Shown here: one piece after another, positions 46,701 through 54,300 of the stretch
Numbering within the stretch: position 1 is the stretch's first letter
Layout: every line of letters starts with the position of its first letter
Translations under genes and position numbers: made by a program
DNA from: Telmatactis stephensoni
Taxonomy: Eukaryota; Cnidaria; Anthozoa; Actiniaria; Isophelliidae
Assembly (NCBI GenBank): GCA_029948255.1
Contig: JALIZF010001403.1
Location: forward strand, 62,001-126,000
Direction: 5' to 3'
DNA length: 64,000 bases
Notes under the pieces: model-generated
Seen by the model: the letters and a program-made list of their open reading frames with translations, nothing else
Databases searched by the model: none
What the model was told of the DNA's origin: nothing

Positions 46701-47070
46701 TGGCCTATTAATATATATTTTATTTTATATGTTTAGCTACCTACTTCCAGATAAAAGCAAGAAAACCAAAAGAAAAACCCCAACAATTAAGAAAAACGTC
46801 AATCCAGTATGGAACCATACAATTCTGTACGAAAATCTCACCCTTCAAGGACTACAGGACCGTGTTTTGGAGCTCACTGTCTGGGACTGGGATCGAGGAT
46901 CAAGCAACAACTTTTTGGGTGGTGTACGTCTAGGACTGGGGACAAGGATACACGAGTGGGACGACTCAGAGGGAAAAGAAATCGAGGCATGGCAGAGGAT
47001 GATGGACAACAGGAATGAGTGGAACCGAGTCACGCTACCGTTAAGGTCAAGTATGGATAGTCGCGCGTAG
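22478..47070 (+). CDS. Synaptotagmin-like protein (Slp/bitesize family): RabBD, FYVE-like finger, C2A, C2B; 14 exons, 830 aa
   Basis: Fourteen exons with GT-AG borders and matching phases sum to 2493 nt with no internal stop. Residues 1-37 are the first Rab-binding helix ([17 protein letters not shown]). A zinc finger spans C66-C107 (CARC, CPKC, CKSC, CSLC), and SGAWF at 117-121 is the known Rab27-contact motif of rabphilin/Slp/Slac2 proteins. Residues 130-500 are an acidic, Ser/Thr-rich linker. C2A (about 520-650) has loop residues D553, D560, N614, D616, D622; C2B (about 662-820) has D709, D715, D770, D772, N778. An Asn replaces one calcium-ligand Asp in each domain, so calcium binding may be weak. 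Family role: tethering Rab-GTP vesicles to membrane phospholipids during exocytosis. A small missed exon or an alternative donor (24938) is possible. Confidence 0.93.
22746..22964 (+). CDS. Slp gene exon 2: FYVE-like zinc finger
   Basis: Acceptor TTTCAG|CGACC, donor GTCAG|GTAATA. Encodes eight spaced metal-ligand cysteines plus extra Cys/His (CKSCRCH). Confidence 0.92.
22965..24795 (+). other. Slp intron 2: no gene recognised
   Basis: 1.8 kb of AT-rich intron. CRE-like TGACGTCAT words cluster near 24021-24045 with ATGATGTCAT at 24329. No repeat of known class was identified. Confidence 0.5.
24796..24932 (+). CDS. Slp gene exon 3: SGAWF motif and basic tail of RabBD
   Basis: Acceptor CATTGTAG|GGAGG. 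Donor GAAG|GTGAAG; an in-frame alternative donor six bases later (GAAG|GTGTTA) would add two residues. Encodes [13 protein letters not shown] and a basic stretch (LKRRK). Confidence 0.9.
25523..25860 (+). repeat. Dispersed repeat with GGTACCTTTTAGGG words (Slp intron 3)
   Basis: Starts at CCCGGG plus poly-G and GATCGTAAATGGACAGGGAT. GGTACCTTTTAGGG appears four times. It matches the family at 21391-21850 in the opposite orientation. Confidence 0.7.
26052..26331 (+). repeat. Tandem repeat of about 88 bp, three copies plus (Slp intron 3)
   Basis: Each copy has TATAAGACGACCACC, CACTACAATGGATACTATT, TGCTGGTCTGTTTGT and GTTTCATTGTAAC in order. It ends about 55 bp before exon 4. Confidence 0.9.
26386..26694 (+). 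CDS. Slp gene exon 4: linker
   Basis: Acceptor TTTTATTAG|ATCAA, donor TCAG|GTAAGG. Encodes a charged, Ser/Thr-rich linker without recognised domain. Confidence 0.88.
26869..27289. mobile_element. MITE with long inverted termini and GTGAAGT target duplication (Slp intron 4)
   Basis: CACAGGCAGCCCAGCCACTT at the left pairs with AAGTGGCTGGGCTGCCTGTG at the right. GTGAAGT flanks both ends. Inside lies a GC-rich nested palindrome (GCGCGCGC, CCCGCGGGAT, CCACAGGAAACCC). Confidence 0.85.
27676..27775 (+). repeat. tRNA-derived SINE head or tRNA pseudogene (Slp intron 4)
   Basis: TAGCTCAGTGGTAG fits a Pol III A box and GGTTTGAGCCCC fits a B box 32 bp downstream. The anticodon arm is distorted, so a functional tRNA is unlikely. 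It ends about 30 bp before exon 5. Confidence 0.5.
27806..27847 (+). CDS. Slp gene exon 5: 14-codon microexon in the linker
   Basis: Acceptor CCATCTTTAG|AAAG, donor ATATG|GTACGG, phases 1 and 1. Encodes [14 protein letters not shown]. At 42 nt it could be skipped without frame change. Confidence 0.8.
28333..28574 (+). CDS. Slp gene exon 6: acidic linker; donor duplicated by a MITE
   Basis: Acceptor CTCTTTTTAG|TCAAAG, donor CCAAG|GTAGGTGT, phase 0. An identical GGTAGGTGT occurs 79 bp downstream, beyond a 70-bp MITE. Use of that second donor would shift the frame. Confidence 0.88.
28583..28652. mobile_element. 70-bp perfect hairpin MITE that duplicated the exon 6 splice donor
   Basis: Two 27-nt arms (TAGCCTGCGTTGCTGGCGGT... 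and its exact reverse complement) enclose a 16-nt loop. The flanks are identical 9-mers GGTAGGTGT (28574-28582 and 28653-28661), a target-site duplication that contains the exon 6 donor. Confidence 0.9.
28873..29082. mobile_element. Foldback element in Slp intron 6
   Basis: CACTTGTCACATACAAAGG at the left pairs with CCTTTGTATGTGGCAAGTG at the right. Outer words AACAATAGTCCA and TGGACTATTG also pair. Confidence 0.75.
29450..29570. mobile_element. Foldback element in Slp intron 6
   Basis: TAAAGAACGAGAGAGAGTG and TGTTTTATCGGATATAAAGA pair with TCTTTATACCGATAAAACAC and TCGAGTTCTTTA. The hairpin loop is about 14 bp. Confidence 0.8.
29571..29750 (+). repeat. Dispersed repeat also found at 55195-55375
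   Basis: Shared words in order: ACTCCAACACATATT, GAGAAAATCGAGGTTAAAG, GATGTAAATTAGG (here TATGTAAATTAGG), CACTCGTCACGGT and GCGATTTTCATTGTGTTTGC. Class unknown. Confidence 0.7.
29959..30178 (+). CDS. Slp gene exon 7: Ser/Thr/Pro-rich linker
   Basis: Acceptor TTATAACAG|GACC, donor ACAAT|GTAAGT. Encodes [20 protein letters not shown] and similar, likely disordered. Confidence 0.88.
30590..30745. repeat. Dispersed repeat, GGACACACGATGTAAC family (Slp intron 7; second copy 46380-46590)
   Basis: Both copies carry GGACACACGATGTAAC, a GCGCGCAA-TGTCGCAGG / ACGTCG segment, AACATT-GCA and end in GACACACGGT. The 46380 copy adds a short GGACACGGGT tandem. Confidence 0.6.
30914..30954 (+). CDS. Slp gene exon 8: 41-nt microexon
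   Basis: Acceptor CATTTTAG|TTCAC, donor GAGCAT|GTAAGT. Encodes [14 protein letters not shown]. Phases 1 to 0 fit both neighbours, so it cannot be skipped without a frameshift. Confidence 0.75.
31050..33212 (+). mobile_element. 5'-truncated non-LTR retrotransposon in Slp intron 8, sense orientation
   Basis: Begins without an endonuclease. A 24-bp tandem duplication (TACTACAACTCCCTTAACAA region, 31095-31140) marks the 5' end. After the RT ORF there is a 160-bp 3' UTR and a (TAAA)n-like tail (33176-33212), typical of CR1/L2-like elements. Confidence 0.8.
31084..33048 (+). CDS. Reverse transcriptase of a non-LTR retrotransposon (truncated, frame intact)
   Basis: This is a 654-codon open frame. 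RT signatures in order: [77 protein letters not shown] and the catalytic FADDTMI. A C-terminal thumb/tail region follows ([25 protein letters not shown]) with a final cysteine pair (CPKCNTC). The endonuclease that should precede the RT is missing, so this copy cannot be autonomous. The absence of stops over nearly 2 kb points to a recent insertion. The first ATG is only the first in the open frame, not a natural start. It sits in an intron of the Slp gene and has no role in it. Confidence 0.88.
   Translation: MRITTTPLTKIYYNSLNKDFKLNPKRFWSVFKINSNTSSVPIQVVKGCNDIKDGPIPGVDIPSPKYASTPPAVAELFNEHFTSVFNDTVIEESSSPTTQVSSQGNDLTEIRLTSQEVLDVLKSLDVNKASGPDGITPRLFKETAEQIAPSLTMLFNQSLSSGIVPDEWKLANIVPIYKKGDKSYVENYRPISLLSIVSKILERCILDNLRDHLMTLINHTQHGFIPGKSCTTQLIEVLDHIGALLDQNKQTDAIYLDMSKAFDKVNHAALIKKLRSFNISGNLLKWFDSYLCNRRQRVTVLGATSAERSVTSGVPQGSILGPVLFLLYVNDLPNAVKNSKCATFADDTMIFRPIASTLDVNSLQEDLSNLQSWSTTSGLHFNSDKCKYQRITRKKNPIQSTYNLNGKALETMSSERYLGVWISNNLTWAKHTLDRCTKPNRLLGYARRCAREIKSYSVRRTIYLTIVHPALGYATQLWCPQSIDLMQRTERIQRRGTKFILNLPFICSKSYKERLLDADLLPLTYWHEFLDLVFFFKAINGLVKLSDEVLPPVKVQARVTRSNYRDNMCYQIRKSRTVTYQHSFFIRTSRIWNILPQELRDPNITLHNFKKILYGYYKTSLTSNYDVDNPRTWKSICPKCNTCRTLSETIRCCF
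33692..33865 (+). CDS. Slp gene exon 9: linker before C2A
   Basis: Acceptor GACTTTCAG|CATGG, donor GAAATG|GTAAAG, phase 0 both sides. Strongly acidic with conserved-looking [12 protein letters not shown] at the end. Confidence 0.85.
33900..34170. mobile_element. Foldback element just downstream of Slp exon 9
   Basis: TCAATTAACGTTGTCGCTGA at the left pairs with TCAGCGACAACGTTAATTGA at the right, and AAGCCTAAAG pairs with CTTTAGGCTT. It begins 35 bp after the donor. Confidence 0.85.
34360..34450. mobile_element. Small foldback (Slp intron 9)
   Basis: GACGTCAAAATGTGGTA pairs with TACCACACTTTGACGTC around a 45-bp centre. TGATGC and GCATGG words sit in the loop. Confidence 0.7.
34787..34895 (+). 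repeat. (CCGT)27 microsatellite
   Basis: An uninterrupted tetranucleotide run in Slp intron 9. All frames stay open, giving spurious SVRP / DGRT repeats. A GC-rich palindrome (GCGCGGGCCGAAGGCCCGCGC region, 34692) lies 90 bp upstream. Confidence 0.97.
34900..37039 (+). other. Rest of Slp intron 9: no gene recognised
   Basis: About 2.1 kb, AT-rich. A diverged direct repeat of about 200-250 bp is visible (ATTATGAACCACTACAAAGTC near 36042 and ATTATGAACCACTACTACTA near 36480, each followed by CAATTAT-AAATCTGAC). TTACCACAGGAAGCC also recurs (36215 and 36691). Confidence 0.5.
37040..37224 (+). CDS. Slp gene exon 10: start of C2A
   Basis: Acceptor TTTTCACAG|GGTAG, donor GACCC|GTAAGT. Encodes [20 protein letters not shown] and the first calcium loop ([10 protein letters not shown]). 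Confidence 0.93.
37281..37384. mobile_element. Small foldback downstream of Slp exon 10
   Basis: TAGAGCGATTTTCGTATGA pairs with TCATACGAAATCGGCTCTA. The centre is a degenerate ACCGTGACCGTG run. Confidence 0.8.
37498..37995 (-). repeat. Dispersed repeat, inverted relative to 43185-43395, expanded by microsatellites
   Basis: CCCTCCCTCGTTACTAG, CGCAAAAGGTGTGAATGTGG and TTATGATCGAGCCGGCCGC correspond inverted to 43186-43345. Between them lie a (CAAT)n run at 37654-37737, (CAGA)n, (AAAT)n and another dispersed repeat (37838-37930). Confidence 0.75.
38280..38835 (+). repeat. T-rich low-complexity tract (TTTCATTT / CTTTCTT), about 550 bp
   Basis: The plus strand is almost purine-free for hundreds of bases, built from irregular TTTCATTTC, TTTTATTT and CTTTCTTCTT words. 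The resulting ORF (Phe/Tyr/Ser-rich) is spurious. Confidence 0.85.
39408..40454 (+). CDS. Rhodopsin-family (class A) GPCR, single exon, nested in Slp intron 10
   Basis: 348 codons with seven hydrophobic segments. The N-terminus has three N-glycosylation sites (N6, N11, N17). TM1 has GN (54-55); TM2 has NMASSD (78-83). TM3 starts with C116 and ends in DRF (140-142, the DRY position). C191 in the second outer loop can pair with C116. TM5 has P220, TM6 has CWFPF (273-277) and TM7 has NPLVC (318-322, a variant of NPxxY lacking Tyr). The third inner loop is short and basic (EKRRRKRN). These are class A features, closest in style to peptide or amine receptors; no ligand can be named. The gene lies on the same strand as the host gene. 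AATAAA words at about 40466 and 40614 could serve polyadenylation. Intronless class A receptors are common in cnidarians. Confidence 0.92.
   Translation: MIITRNSSLVNETFSSNTSSSGFVVPWFKIVIPESARISFSVSYSLVLVLSVVGNAYIIAVVLRYKQMHSTINYLIVNMASSDIVCSIAFIPVQLSWLVTLSYEWRVAGTLGNILCKAYSFTGDVCISVSVLSNVAIGLDRFFAVVFPMKPIPRPLKSRIALPAIWFIATAMFAINLFTHQLIPYFGVNVCLVKLPANLHTIRVMKILYSTIVIAYFIAPLIIITSLYLAIAYSIKRQKLPVQQTTNFEKRRRKRNIGIIKMSFTIMACFFACWFPFHVLYALDVLVWEFVIPAAIVPFYDILKQCFFIICYMSFFTNPLVCFTFSSNYRKYLKKTFPFNLFSSNRTE
40677..41125. mobile_element. MITE of the GGGCCCGGTTGTACGAAGG family, interrupted
   Basis: GGCCCGGTTGTACGAAGG at the left pairs with CCTTCGTACAACCGGCCCC-type sequence at the right. The inside holds a (TAG)n run (40762-40795) and an AT-rich insert of about 300 bp. 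An uninterrupted relative is at 44873-45011. Confidence 0.8.
43185..43395 (+). repeat. Dispersed repeat, inverted copy of 37498-37995
   Basis: GCGGCCGGCTCGATCATAAC, CACACCTTTTGCGGG, TAGTAACGAGGGAGGGGAGG and GGCACGATAATGG (in reverse) match the other copy. Together they bracket the GPCR at 5.2 kb spacing. Confidence 0.75.
43697..43799 (+). CDS. Slp gene exon 11: C2A middle
   Basis: Acceptor CTTTGTAG|ATACG, donor CTGACG|GTAAAT. Encodes [20 protein letters not shown], the basic strand of C2A, then NPEFDEIL. Confidence 0.93.
44873..45011. mobile_element. 139-bp MITE with GGGCCCGGTTGTACGAAGG termini (Slp intron 11)
   Basis: GGTTGTACGAAGGTTGG pairs with TTCACCCTTCGTACAACC at the right end. The interior repeats TTATCCGCTGGATA-type palindromes. 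Confidence 0.85.
45290..45466 (+). CDS. Slp gene exon 12: C2A end
   Basis: Acceptor GGTTTTAG|TTTAAA, donor GAAAGG|GTAAAT. Encodes [19 protein letters not shown], with Asn at the first Asp position of loop 3, and [10 protein letters not shown]. Confidence 0.93.
46006..46202 (+). CDS. Slp gene exon 13: start of C2B
   Basis: Acceptor CTTCTACAG|CGACC, donor AAAGC|GTAAGT. Encodes [31 protein letters not shown] and FSDPFCKA. Confidence 0.93.
46737..47070 (+). CDS. Slp gene exon 14: end of C2B and stop
   Basis: Acceptor ATGTTTAG|CTACC. Encodes [36 protein letters not shown] and a C-terminal helix region, then TAG at 47068-47070. Confidence 0.93.
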
Positions 47071-47109
47071 ATTGATGGGTATTGTTGCATTATGGGTATT
47101 CCATTCACG

Positions 47110-47113
<4 letters not shown>

Positions 47114-47188
<75 letters not shown>
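47114..47188 (+). repeat. (CT)37 microsatellite in the presumed Slp 3' UTR
   Basis: An uninterrupted CT run starting 43 bases after the Slp stop codon. It would be transcribed as a polypyrimidine tract unless the transcript ends first. Confidence 0.97.
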
Positions 47189-47190
<2 letters not shown>

Positions 47191-49289
47191 CATTTACGTT
47201 TATTACATTTCATCTCTATATCAGATAAGAGTTTGGTAGAGGCAAGCATTAGTATTAGATTTATGTTAACAATAAGAACTGAATTCTGATTATGAAATAT
47301 AAAGGAAAAGTCTAGACTCAATTGTTATGGTAATCAATCAGCTATGATAAGCAAATTATCCAAAAATCCCTCACAAGTATTTGACAAGTTAAGTGACATG
47401 AATTGCTATCAACTTTCACATTAAGGAGAAATTGTGAATGATTTTTCTGTCTTGATAAAACACTCTTTACAGAAAAAACAATTACAAAATGACCTTTATT
47501 AGTGTTAGTATTTCTAAACTATTTCTATATGCAATATTTATTAAACTAATCAAGTCAAAAAGTATTTTTTATGGAAGCTAAGACATTAAATGCCAAGATT
47601 TTTCTATGGTTACAGTGAAATCAACTTCTCTCCATTTGGAGTTCAATAATATTCCCCGCTAATTCCCAAAGACATTACAGTTAATTGGAGTTGAATGTTT
47701 TGTACCGTTTTATGTACTAGTATGGTTTTGTAGAACCTTGAAGCCCAGTGCGTGCCTTTGTTAACTCTATACCATTTAGGACATATGATATGAATGATAA
47801 CATGACGTCATGTGGAATATACGTGAATTGTGTACTCACCCGTGTTTTCAATGACGTACGACAACTTGTAAGGATTAAATGATATTTCATACAAGGTAAT
47901 TTATATTTGTAAGGCAAAAGTTATGAATTTTGTATTTAACTGCTCACTTTTTCACTAGCTTTTTTTTGTATGAACAATAAATTTTGGACACTTGTTCTTG
48001 TTCTTGTTGTGTTGTATCGTGAAATAGATTATGGAAATTTATAAAATGAGTAAACATTAAAAAGACTTTCCTTTCTCTCGATAGAATTTAACACAAAAAG
48101 GTCCTAATTATCATCTCGATTTTTGTGATTCACATAAAATAATTGATTGTGAATGATATCTAAATAGTCTTTATAATACTAAAAGTAGCTCGTACATTTG
48201 ACAAGCCTAAAACCTCGTCAATTTAACGTGTTTAAATAAAGTTCAACTAGTAAACATGACAGAACACCTGTCGTGTAGTAATCAACGTTTAAAGCACAGT
48301 ATAAATATCATTCTATCACGTGATTAAGAAATACCAAATAAGGCATACTCTTGATGGACCAATTATTGGTTGATTTTAAAGGTGTTGGTTTCACCACAGT
48401 TTGTTAACATCACTGAAATTGGTTTAGTTCACTCTAATAATAATATAAAGTCATGTTTTGAAATCCGCGTAATATCTTAATGTAAATAATGTACTTGTAA
48501 TTGGTTTGACATTTTCTGCAGTTAACTATTTTAAATAGTCTCATATACTCAACTAAGTTTTTTAACTCATGCTACTAAAATGGTACCAGGATGTTTGTCA
48601 TTAGTAAAACAAACATGATATCTTTATAAACGTGTCAAGTAACATTATTGAAGTGAAATCCTACAGACATGGCGTACTTTTAACTTTAATACTTGATAAA
48701 TAATCTAGATCACCTATAAATGATAACGTGAGAACATAACCTCGATATAAAATCTTGGAGTGAGTTTACTTGACCTGTGAAACAAAAACTGACCATTAAT
48801 ATGGAACTCTCAAATAGACGCAAAGAAAACAATTGGTTGATGGATGTTACACGGGTTAAGTAAAACTACACCCAACCATACCATACCATACCATACCATA
48901 TACCTTATTCTACATGATGTAGCTTGGTTGCCACTAGTAATGGTAAGTGATATTGTCAAATATTTGGTATAACATTGAAGTTATGTTTATCGGGACCAAA
49001 AGTAATTCTTGGGGTTTGAAATGTACAAACTACAAGATTTTTGACAACTTTCCCAGAACCTCACGAACACTCGCGATTAGTCATTGTGGTACGTAAGGGT
49101 TTTGCTAATGGTTAGACCAATCAAAGTGCAGGACCACAAAGTGGGTGGAGTGGTCACTGATGAGCCATGATGTTACTGCGCATGACCAAAGGCCTTGTGA
49201 AAGCCAGCTGATGGTTTAGTTTATCATCGGTGTTTATAAGTTATACTAGAAAAAAAAGTTAGATTGATTAAAAAAAGTTTCAACTATGC
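47189..49289. other. No gene recognised downstream of the Slp gene
   Basis: 2.1 kb of AT-rich DNA. Possible polyadenylation words (AATAAA) at about 47979 and 48234. A (CCATA)n run lies at 48877-48901. No coding signal. Confidence 0.5.
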
Positions 49290-49894
49290 ATGAAGTGGAC
49301 AGACAGACAGACAGACAGACAGAAGTGTTTTATTTGGTGTCTTATATAACTATATCTCGACATTTTTCCAAATAAGTTTATAATTAATTTAAAAAAAAAT
49401 CATTTACAATTATGAATGACAAGAACTATCTCTTCAATACAAGATTTCTTTTAGAAAAACATTTAAACACAAACCTTGCTGCTGCTACTTGCAAATCCTT
49501 GGGCGGGTTCAGGAGTAGCAGAAACAAGTGATCGTCAGTAAGATGGCGATAATTATTATTTTGTTCCAGTAATTTTAGAAATTCGTTTCTTAGATCTGTA
49601 TACAGAGGACAATAGACGAGAAAGTGCCTTTCGTCTTCTACTGCGTCAGGACAAAAGAAGCACTTTCTTTCCTCTGGTTTTCTGTATCCTCCCACATATC
49701 TACCCTTTTCAATTTCAAGATCATGGTTACTTATCCTCAACTTAGTGAAAGCTTTTCTATGTTCAAAGTTTTTAACTTCAATTAAATAGTTTTCCAAAGA
49801 GTATTCAGACTTGACAAGACGATAGGTTCTTAATTTATTTTTTTGTCCAGGGATACTCCTGTTATCATTGAAGTGGTGCATAGTGACTTTATCC

Positions 49895-49925
<31 letters not shown>

Positions 49926-49941
49926 ACACACAGTTTTTCAA
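49290..49941 (-). pseudogene. 3' fragment of a non-LTR retrotransposon (C-terminal tail of ORF2)
   Basis: The minus-strand frame 49426-49892 encodes KLRISNHDLEIEKGRY, then a zinc-ligand array (CFFCPDAVEDERHFLVYCPLY) and a hydrophobic tail. This matches the post-RT region of several animal LINEs, where Cys/His pairs are usual. The upstream end breaks off in a poly-C / (CA)n run (49893-49932), so the annotated Met start is meaningless. Downstream the element ends in (CTGT)n at 49301-49322 on the minus strand. The RT is absent; it is a 5'-truncated copy. Confidence 0.75.
49893..49932 (+). repeat. Poly-C followed by (CA)10
   Basis: About 19 C residues and a CA run at the truncated 5' border of the LINE tail. 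Confidence 0.95.
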
Positions 49942-50809
49942 AGAGTTAAAGTGCCTATCACCGGACCCTTATTTTTTATGTTCAAGCTCAGTTCTTGTTG
50001 GCAAGCATAGTGAAGATGTTTTTTATCCTGTTTTTCCTAGACCCATATTTTCTGAGATATAAGGGTTTCAAATATCAAAATGCAAATTTGATGACGTAAA
50101 AGAAGTCATCATTTATTAAACAAAAACAAGATAATTTAAGATGAATTTTTCCATTTTATTGCGAGAAATCGATTGCAATATCGTTTTTCGTCGTTTCGCC
50201 GTGTAACACCCTACTAGACGAGTTGTAGACTCTTTAGTTTCGTATGCTAATTTCCCATTTTAGACCACGTGACATTCTCTTGAGATTGCTCTTTTTATGA
50301 TGAACATGTTAAAATATTTGCATATGAAAGAATAACTCCTAAGACTGGTATCACGTGGTCTGCAATGGGAAACAAACAAAGGTAAAGAAGTCTAATAACA
50401 GCGCTGCCCTTACTCAAGACAGCACGCCGTCTCGTCTTCTTTTCAATCTAATAGTAACTGGCAGTCGTTAGTATGAAACGCCAATAATGAATAACAATTC
50501 TTCAAATGTAGATTTTGTCAAGAATCAAGGATGACTAAATCAATAACATACATATTGATACGTCTTTGGTAAAACACAAGACATTTTTGAGTACTTATTT
50601 AAGACATTTAGGTGATGTAACTTCAACCATGTCCAGTTACTGTTTAACCAGACTGTTTATACAGTACCAGGATAGTGTACTCAGGAGACTCGCGCATCAC
50701 GAGATGTGGCATGTTGCTTTTGTTTAACATACTACTTTTCAACCGCCAGCCAATTGAGCGCGCAGCAAAGCTTGGAATATTTGTCATGCATTTATTTGCC
50801 ATGACAAGT

Positions 50810-51108
50810 TTAAGCCAGCGATACACGCTGCAATTTTTTCTCGCGCTGGCAATGCAATTTTAGATTTTGTTGCAGAGAAAAATTGCAGCGTCTATAATTA
50901 CTCTGCAACATACAGTACGAGAGTGTAATGTTGCAGAGAAAAAAGTTCAAACTTTTGAACTTTCTGCAACAAATTTTTTGTTACGAGACATCGTTGCCAC
51001 CTATGTTGCCAGACATGATACACCCGGCAATCTCGCTCTCGCAACAAAATCCCTAGGACTGCATTGCAAGCGCGAGAAAAGAATTGCAGTGTGTATCGCC
51101 GGCCTTAA
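50810..51108. mobile_element. TTAA-bordered foldback MITE, 299 bp
   Basis: TTAAGCCAGCGATACACGCT at the left pairs with the right end GTGTATCGCCGGCCTTAA. Arms continue through CTGCAATT-TTTTCTCGCGCT. Internal TTGCAGAGAAAAA words repeat inverted. TTAA at both ends fits a piggyBac-type target. Confidence 0.8.
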
Positions 51109-54100
51109 ACCCAAATACGATGCAACACGTCACATTTCAGTGCAAAAGAAGTCTTGCCAGGCTCCAGGTTTTGCTCTCCTGAGTCTAAAATATCCGCAAT
51201 ATGTCCTACACAAAATTCAATCTAAAAGAATGTTCTTCTGACACCACTTCGCGCAAATGGACGCACGCTTTAGTCGAATCGGATATCAAGCAGCTGCAGG
51301 AAACTAGGAGAAAACCCAGTTTGCTTTGGCTTAATTAAATCTGGCCTTGTCCACTGGAAACATTTGGAAAAATCCATACTAAAAATAAAACAACCATACA
51401 ACGCGCGATATTTAGACTGTTCAAATGATACTTTGCATCGACTGCCTCCTCGTTGGATCAGGCTTTAAGAGAACATGTTATTTATCATGTTGCCGGTTGG
51501 TTTGCTTGTTTGCTTGCTCGCTTGCTTGCTTGTTTGTTTGTTTGTCTGTTTGTTTAATTGAGCTGTAACCTCTTCAAAACTCTGAACGATAGATATTCTC
51601 CACACAGAAACTGCAAATGTCCAAGTAATTAAAAAGATACTTATTTTTGATACGATGAGCGTAATATTGTAGGTGTCATGCTAATTACTCAGACAGACAG
51701 ACAGACAGCTAGAGAGGGAATAGAGAGGGAAGAAGAGACAGCTAGAGAGCAACAACACTGAGGACAACGGCACTGAACGATTTTATAACAGGTTGTCATA
51801 TACCAATTATACTGTTTTATCATTTTCCCGACTGACATTACTAGTGCCTAACTATGAATTATCATTATTTACTAAAATATTATTTTCTAAACTTTAATTT
51901 TTTTTAGCAAGAATACAAAAAGTTTTAAAAGATCAAAACCATTCCAAAACTTGTTTTACTATAAAATTGTGTTCGAACCATAAACTAATATGCAGCAAGA
52001 GGCTCTCCTTATAGATCATTATATCCTCTTTAATTATCATATTACTTCAATCAGAAACTCAAACTGAGAAAGGCAATTATTTATCAACTGTCAGTTTAAA
52101 CAAATTTAGGTTTTAGAAAAGAACGGTGCAGTTGAAGGCAGTTGAAATCAAGCCATCAAACTATTAGGTACAAGATGACTAGTGAAATTCTCAAGATATC
52201 TTGGCAACAAATTCTGTCTATTCAAACGAATTTTTTTTCTTTATTTACATCTGCCACCAAAAGTGTCGTTTCTATGCCAACCGAACAAGCGCGCAACAAT
52301 GGCGTTTGTGCTCGCCTCGTGATTGGCTAAGAACACAGAACCTTGATGGAAACAGTGTTAATTTGAATTTAGATTTCTCTGAAGCGATGAATTATTCCAA
52401 ATTTTCAATTCTGGAAGCAAAGCATGTTGACTTTTCGATCGAATGGTCTTTTTTAGCCCGACAAGTTACATTTGTTCGATTTCTCTTAAACAAGAGGCGT
52501 AAGTTCCTGGCAATACAGAACTCTAATAACTAAATTGAAGACTTTCGAGCAACCATAAACAATCCCACTGATAATACACTCACAATGGATCAGCTTTCTC
52601 GTTTCCTTCCGTAAGTAGCCAGATGCATGAATAATTCTACTATTTTAGATACCTATAATTCAACAATAATATCTCAGCTGTCGGCTTTGCATAAGCAGTA
52701 AATTTCTACATACGTTTTGTAGCGAGCTAGAAAGCGTCTTCGTCACTTAGTAGTTGACAAAAATACACTACATTAAACAAATTGCGACTTTTATTCATTT
52801 GCAATTGCTTTTAAATAAAAATCGAAAATACAAACATGTTTACAGCACAAGTTAATTGCCGGATTTAACGCTAAAAAGATATGGCTCTAAAACTGTTCAT
52901 ATTCATGTTTGTATTTCAACGTTGGATTTGTTATGTGACGCTCGCTATAATTAGAAAAACTACAGAATGAGTTGCAAGATAATATGATGAAGACGGTTTC
53001 ACCCTGGAGTCACAAATATAGCACTTCACTATCGCAGAGTCCTTTTTGCTCATATCAGTGATTTGTATACGAAGGTAAAATGTTTTTGCAAAAAAAAAGA
53101 TTATGACTTTTAGGACTGTACTTATTATAATATTTGAATAGGAAATCGATGGGTTACGTCAACTTGAATGAATTATTCAACACGACACGGGAAAATATGG
53201 ACTGTCGGAGCATGGGGAAGGGGATTAAAACCATTATTATGATAGTTGATAATGCGATGAATATGTGGAACGTTTGACGACTGTTTTCTCGATGATGATG
53301 AGAAAGAAGAATAAAATACAATCCATCTCTGATGTCAACTTTGCGTTTGATCGACACAAAGCAAACTACCAGCAAAAGAGAGAAATCAAAAAAGGAGAGA
53401 GAGTCAGAGAAATCAAAAAGAAAAAGAAAAGAAAAGAAAAACATGTTTAGCTGGTACAGAATGTACTACCAATCTAACGAAGTGTTACAGTTTAATGCGA
53501 AACCTCACATCTCAGGAGTTAAGAGTACTAGACACTTCAAAGTGAAAGTCAATTTCATGAAATGTGGATTTCTTTGACCGCAACTAAAAAGTGCTGTGAA
53601 CCCAGACTGTGTAATAGAAGTGAACTTTGTAGCAAGAAGACCTTGGGTCTATATGAATAAAAGGAACAGACATTGTCAAACTGTAGAAACGATGCGCTGC
53701 CCGGCACAGATATGGTGAATGACAAGAAGGCAAGAAAGATGAAAATGTTCTGACGAAATAACGGATTAACAATTAAGTTAGACCGTTTTTAAAGAGTGTA
53801 AGAGACTCAATACAGAAGCTAGTAGTGTCAGTACTGGAAGTGGAGCTATATTATTAATTGAAAATACACTTATTTCAAAAAGCATTCGGTCGGAAAAACG
53901 ACTCAAAACTACTTACACTGACAAAAGGAAATATGAGTAGGAATGACTGAAAAAAAAAAAAAACACAGACACACGAGTATCAATTCTTAATTAGCATGAA
54001 TTGACATTATAAAACTACTTCGTTTGTTAATGCTAAAAATTAGGACGCTAGCCAAAAATATACACTAATGTTTCTCCCAAAAAATGATTTGCTCGGTTGT

Positions 54101-54300
54101 CCAAAGTTTGCAAGGCTGTTTACCTTTTAATTTTCTGATACGTGAACTAATTCTACTTGTACTAGTATACATGAGTATATAGCTGCGTAGTCAGTGTCTA
54201 TCTATACGGTCACCGAAAATTGGTTTACACTTCGTAATCTATATCCTAGTCACAACTGTTTGGATCCAATTAACTGTACAAAAATCTTGTTGTATTAATG
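51109..54300. other. No gene recognised
   Basis: 3.2 kb of AT-rich DNA with a degenerate (GTTT/GCTT)n run at 51497-51556, a (CAGA)n run at 51690-51708 and a purine-rich tract at 53375-53445. Short open frames lack conserved motifs. Confidence 0.55.

Noticed and set aside
50867..51241. 124-codon ORF
   Set aside because: It lies mostly inside a TTAA-bordered foldback whose arms explain the sequence.
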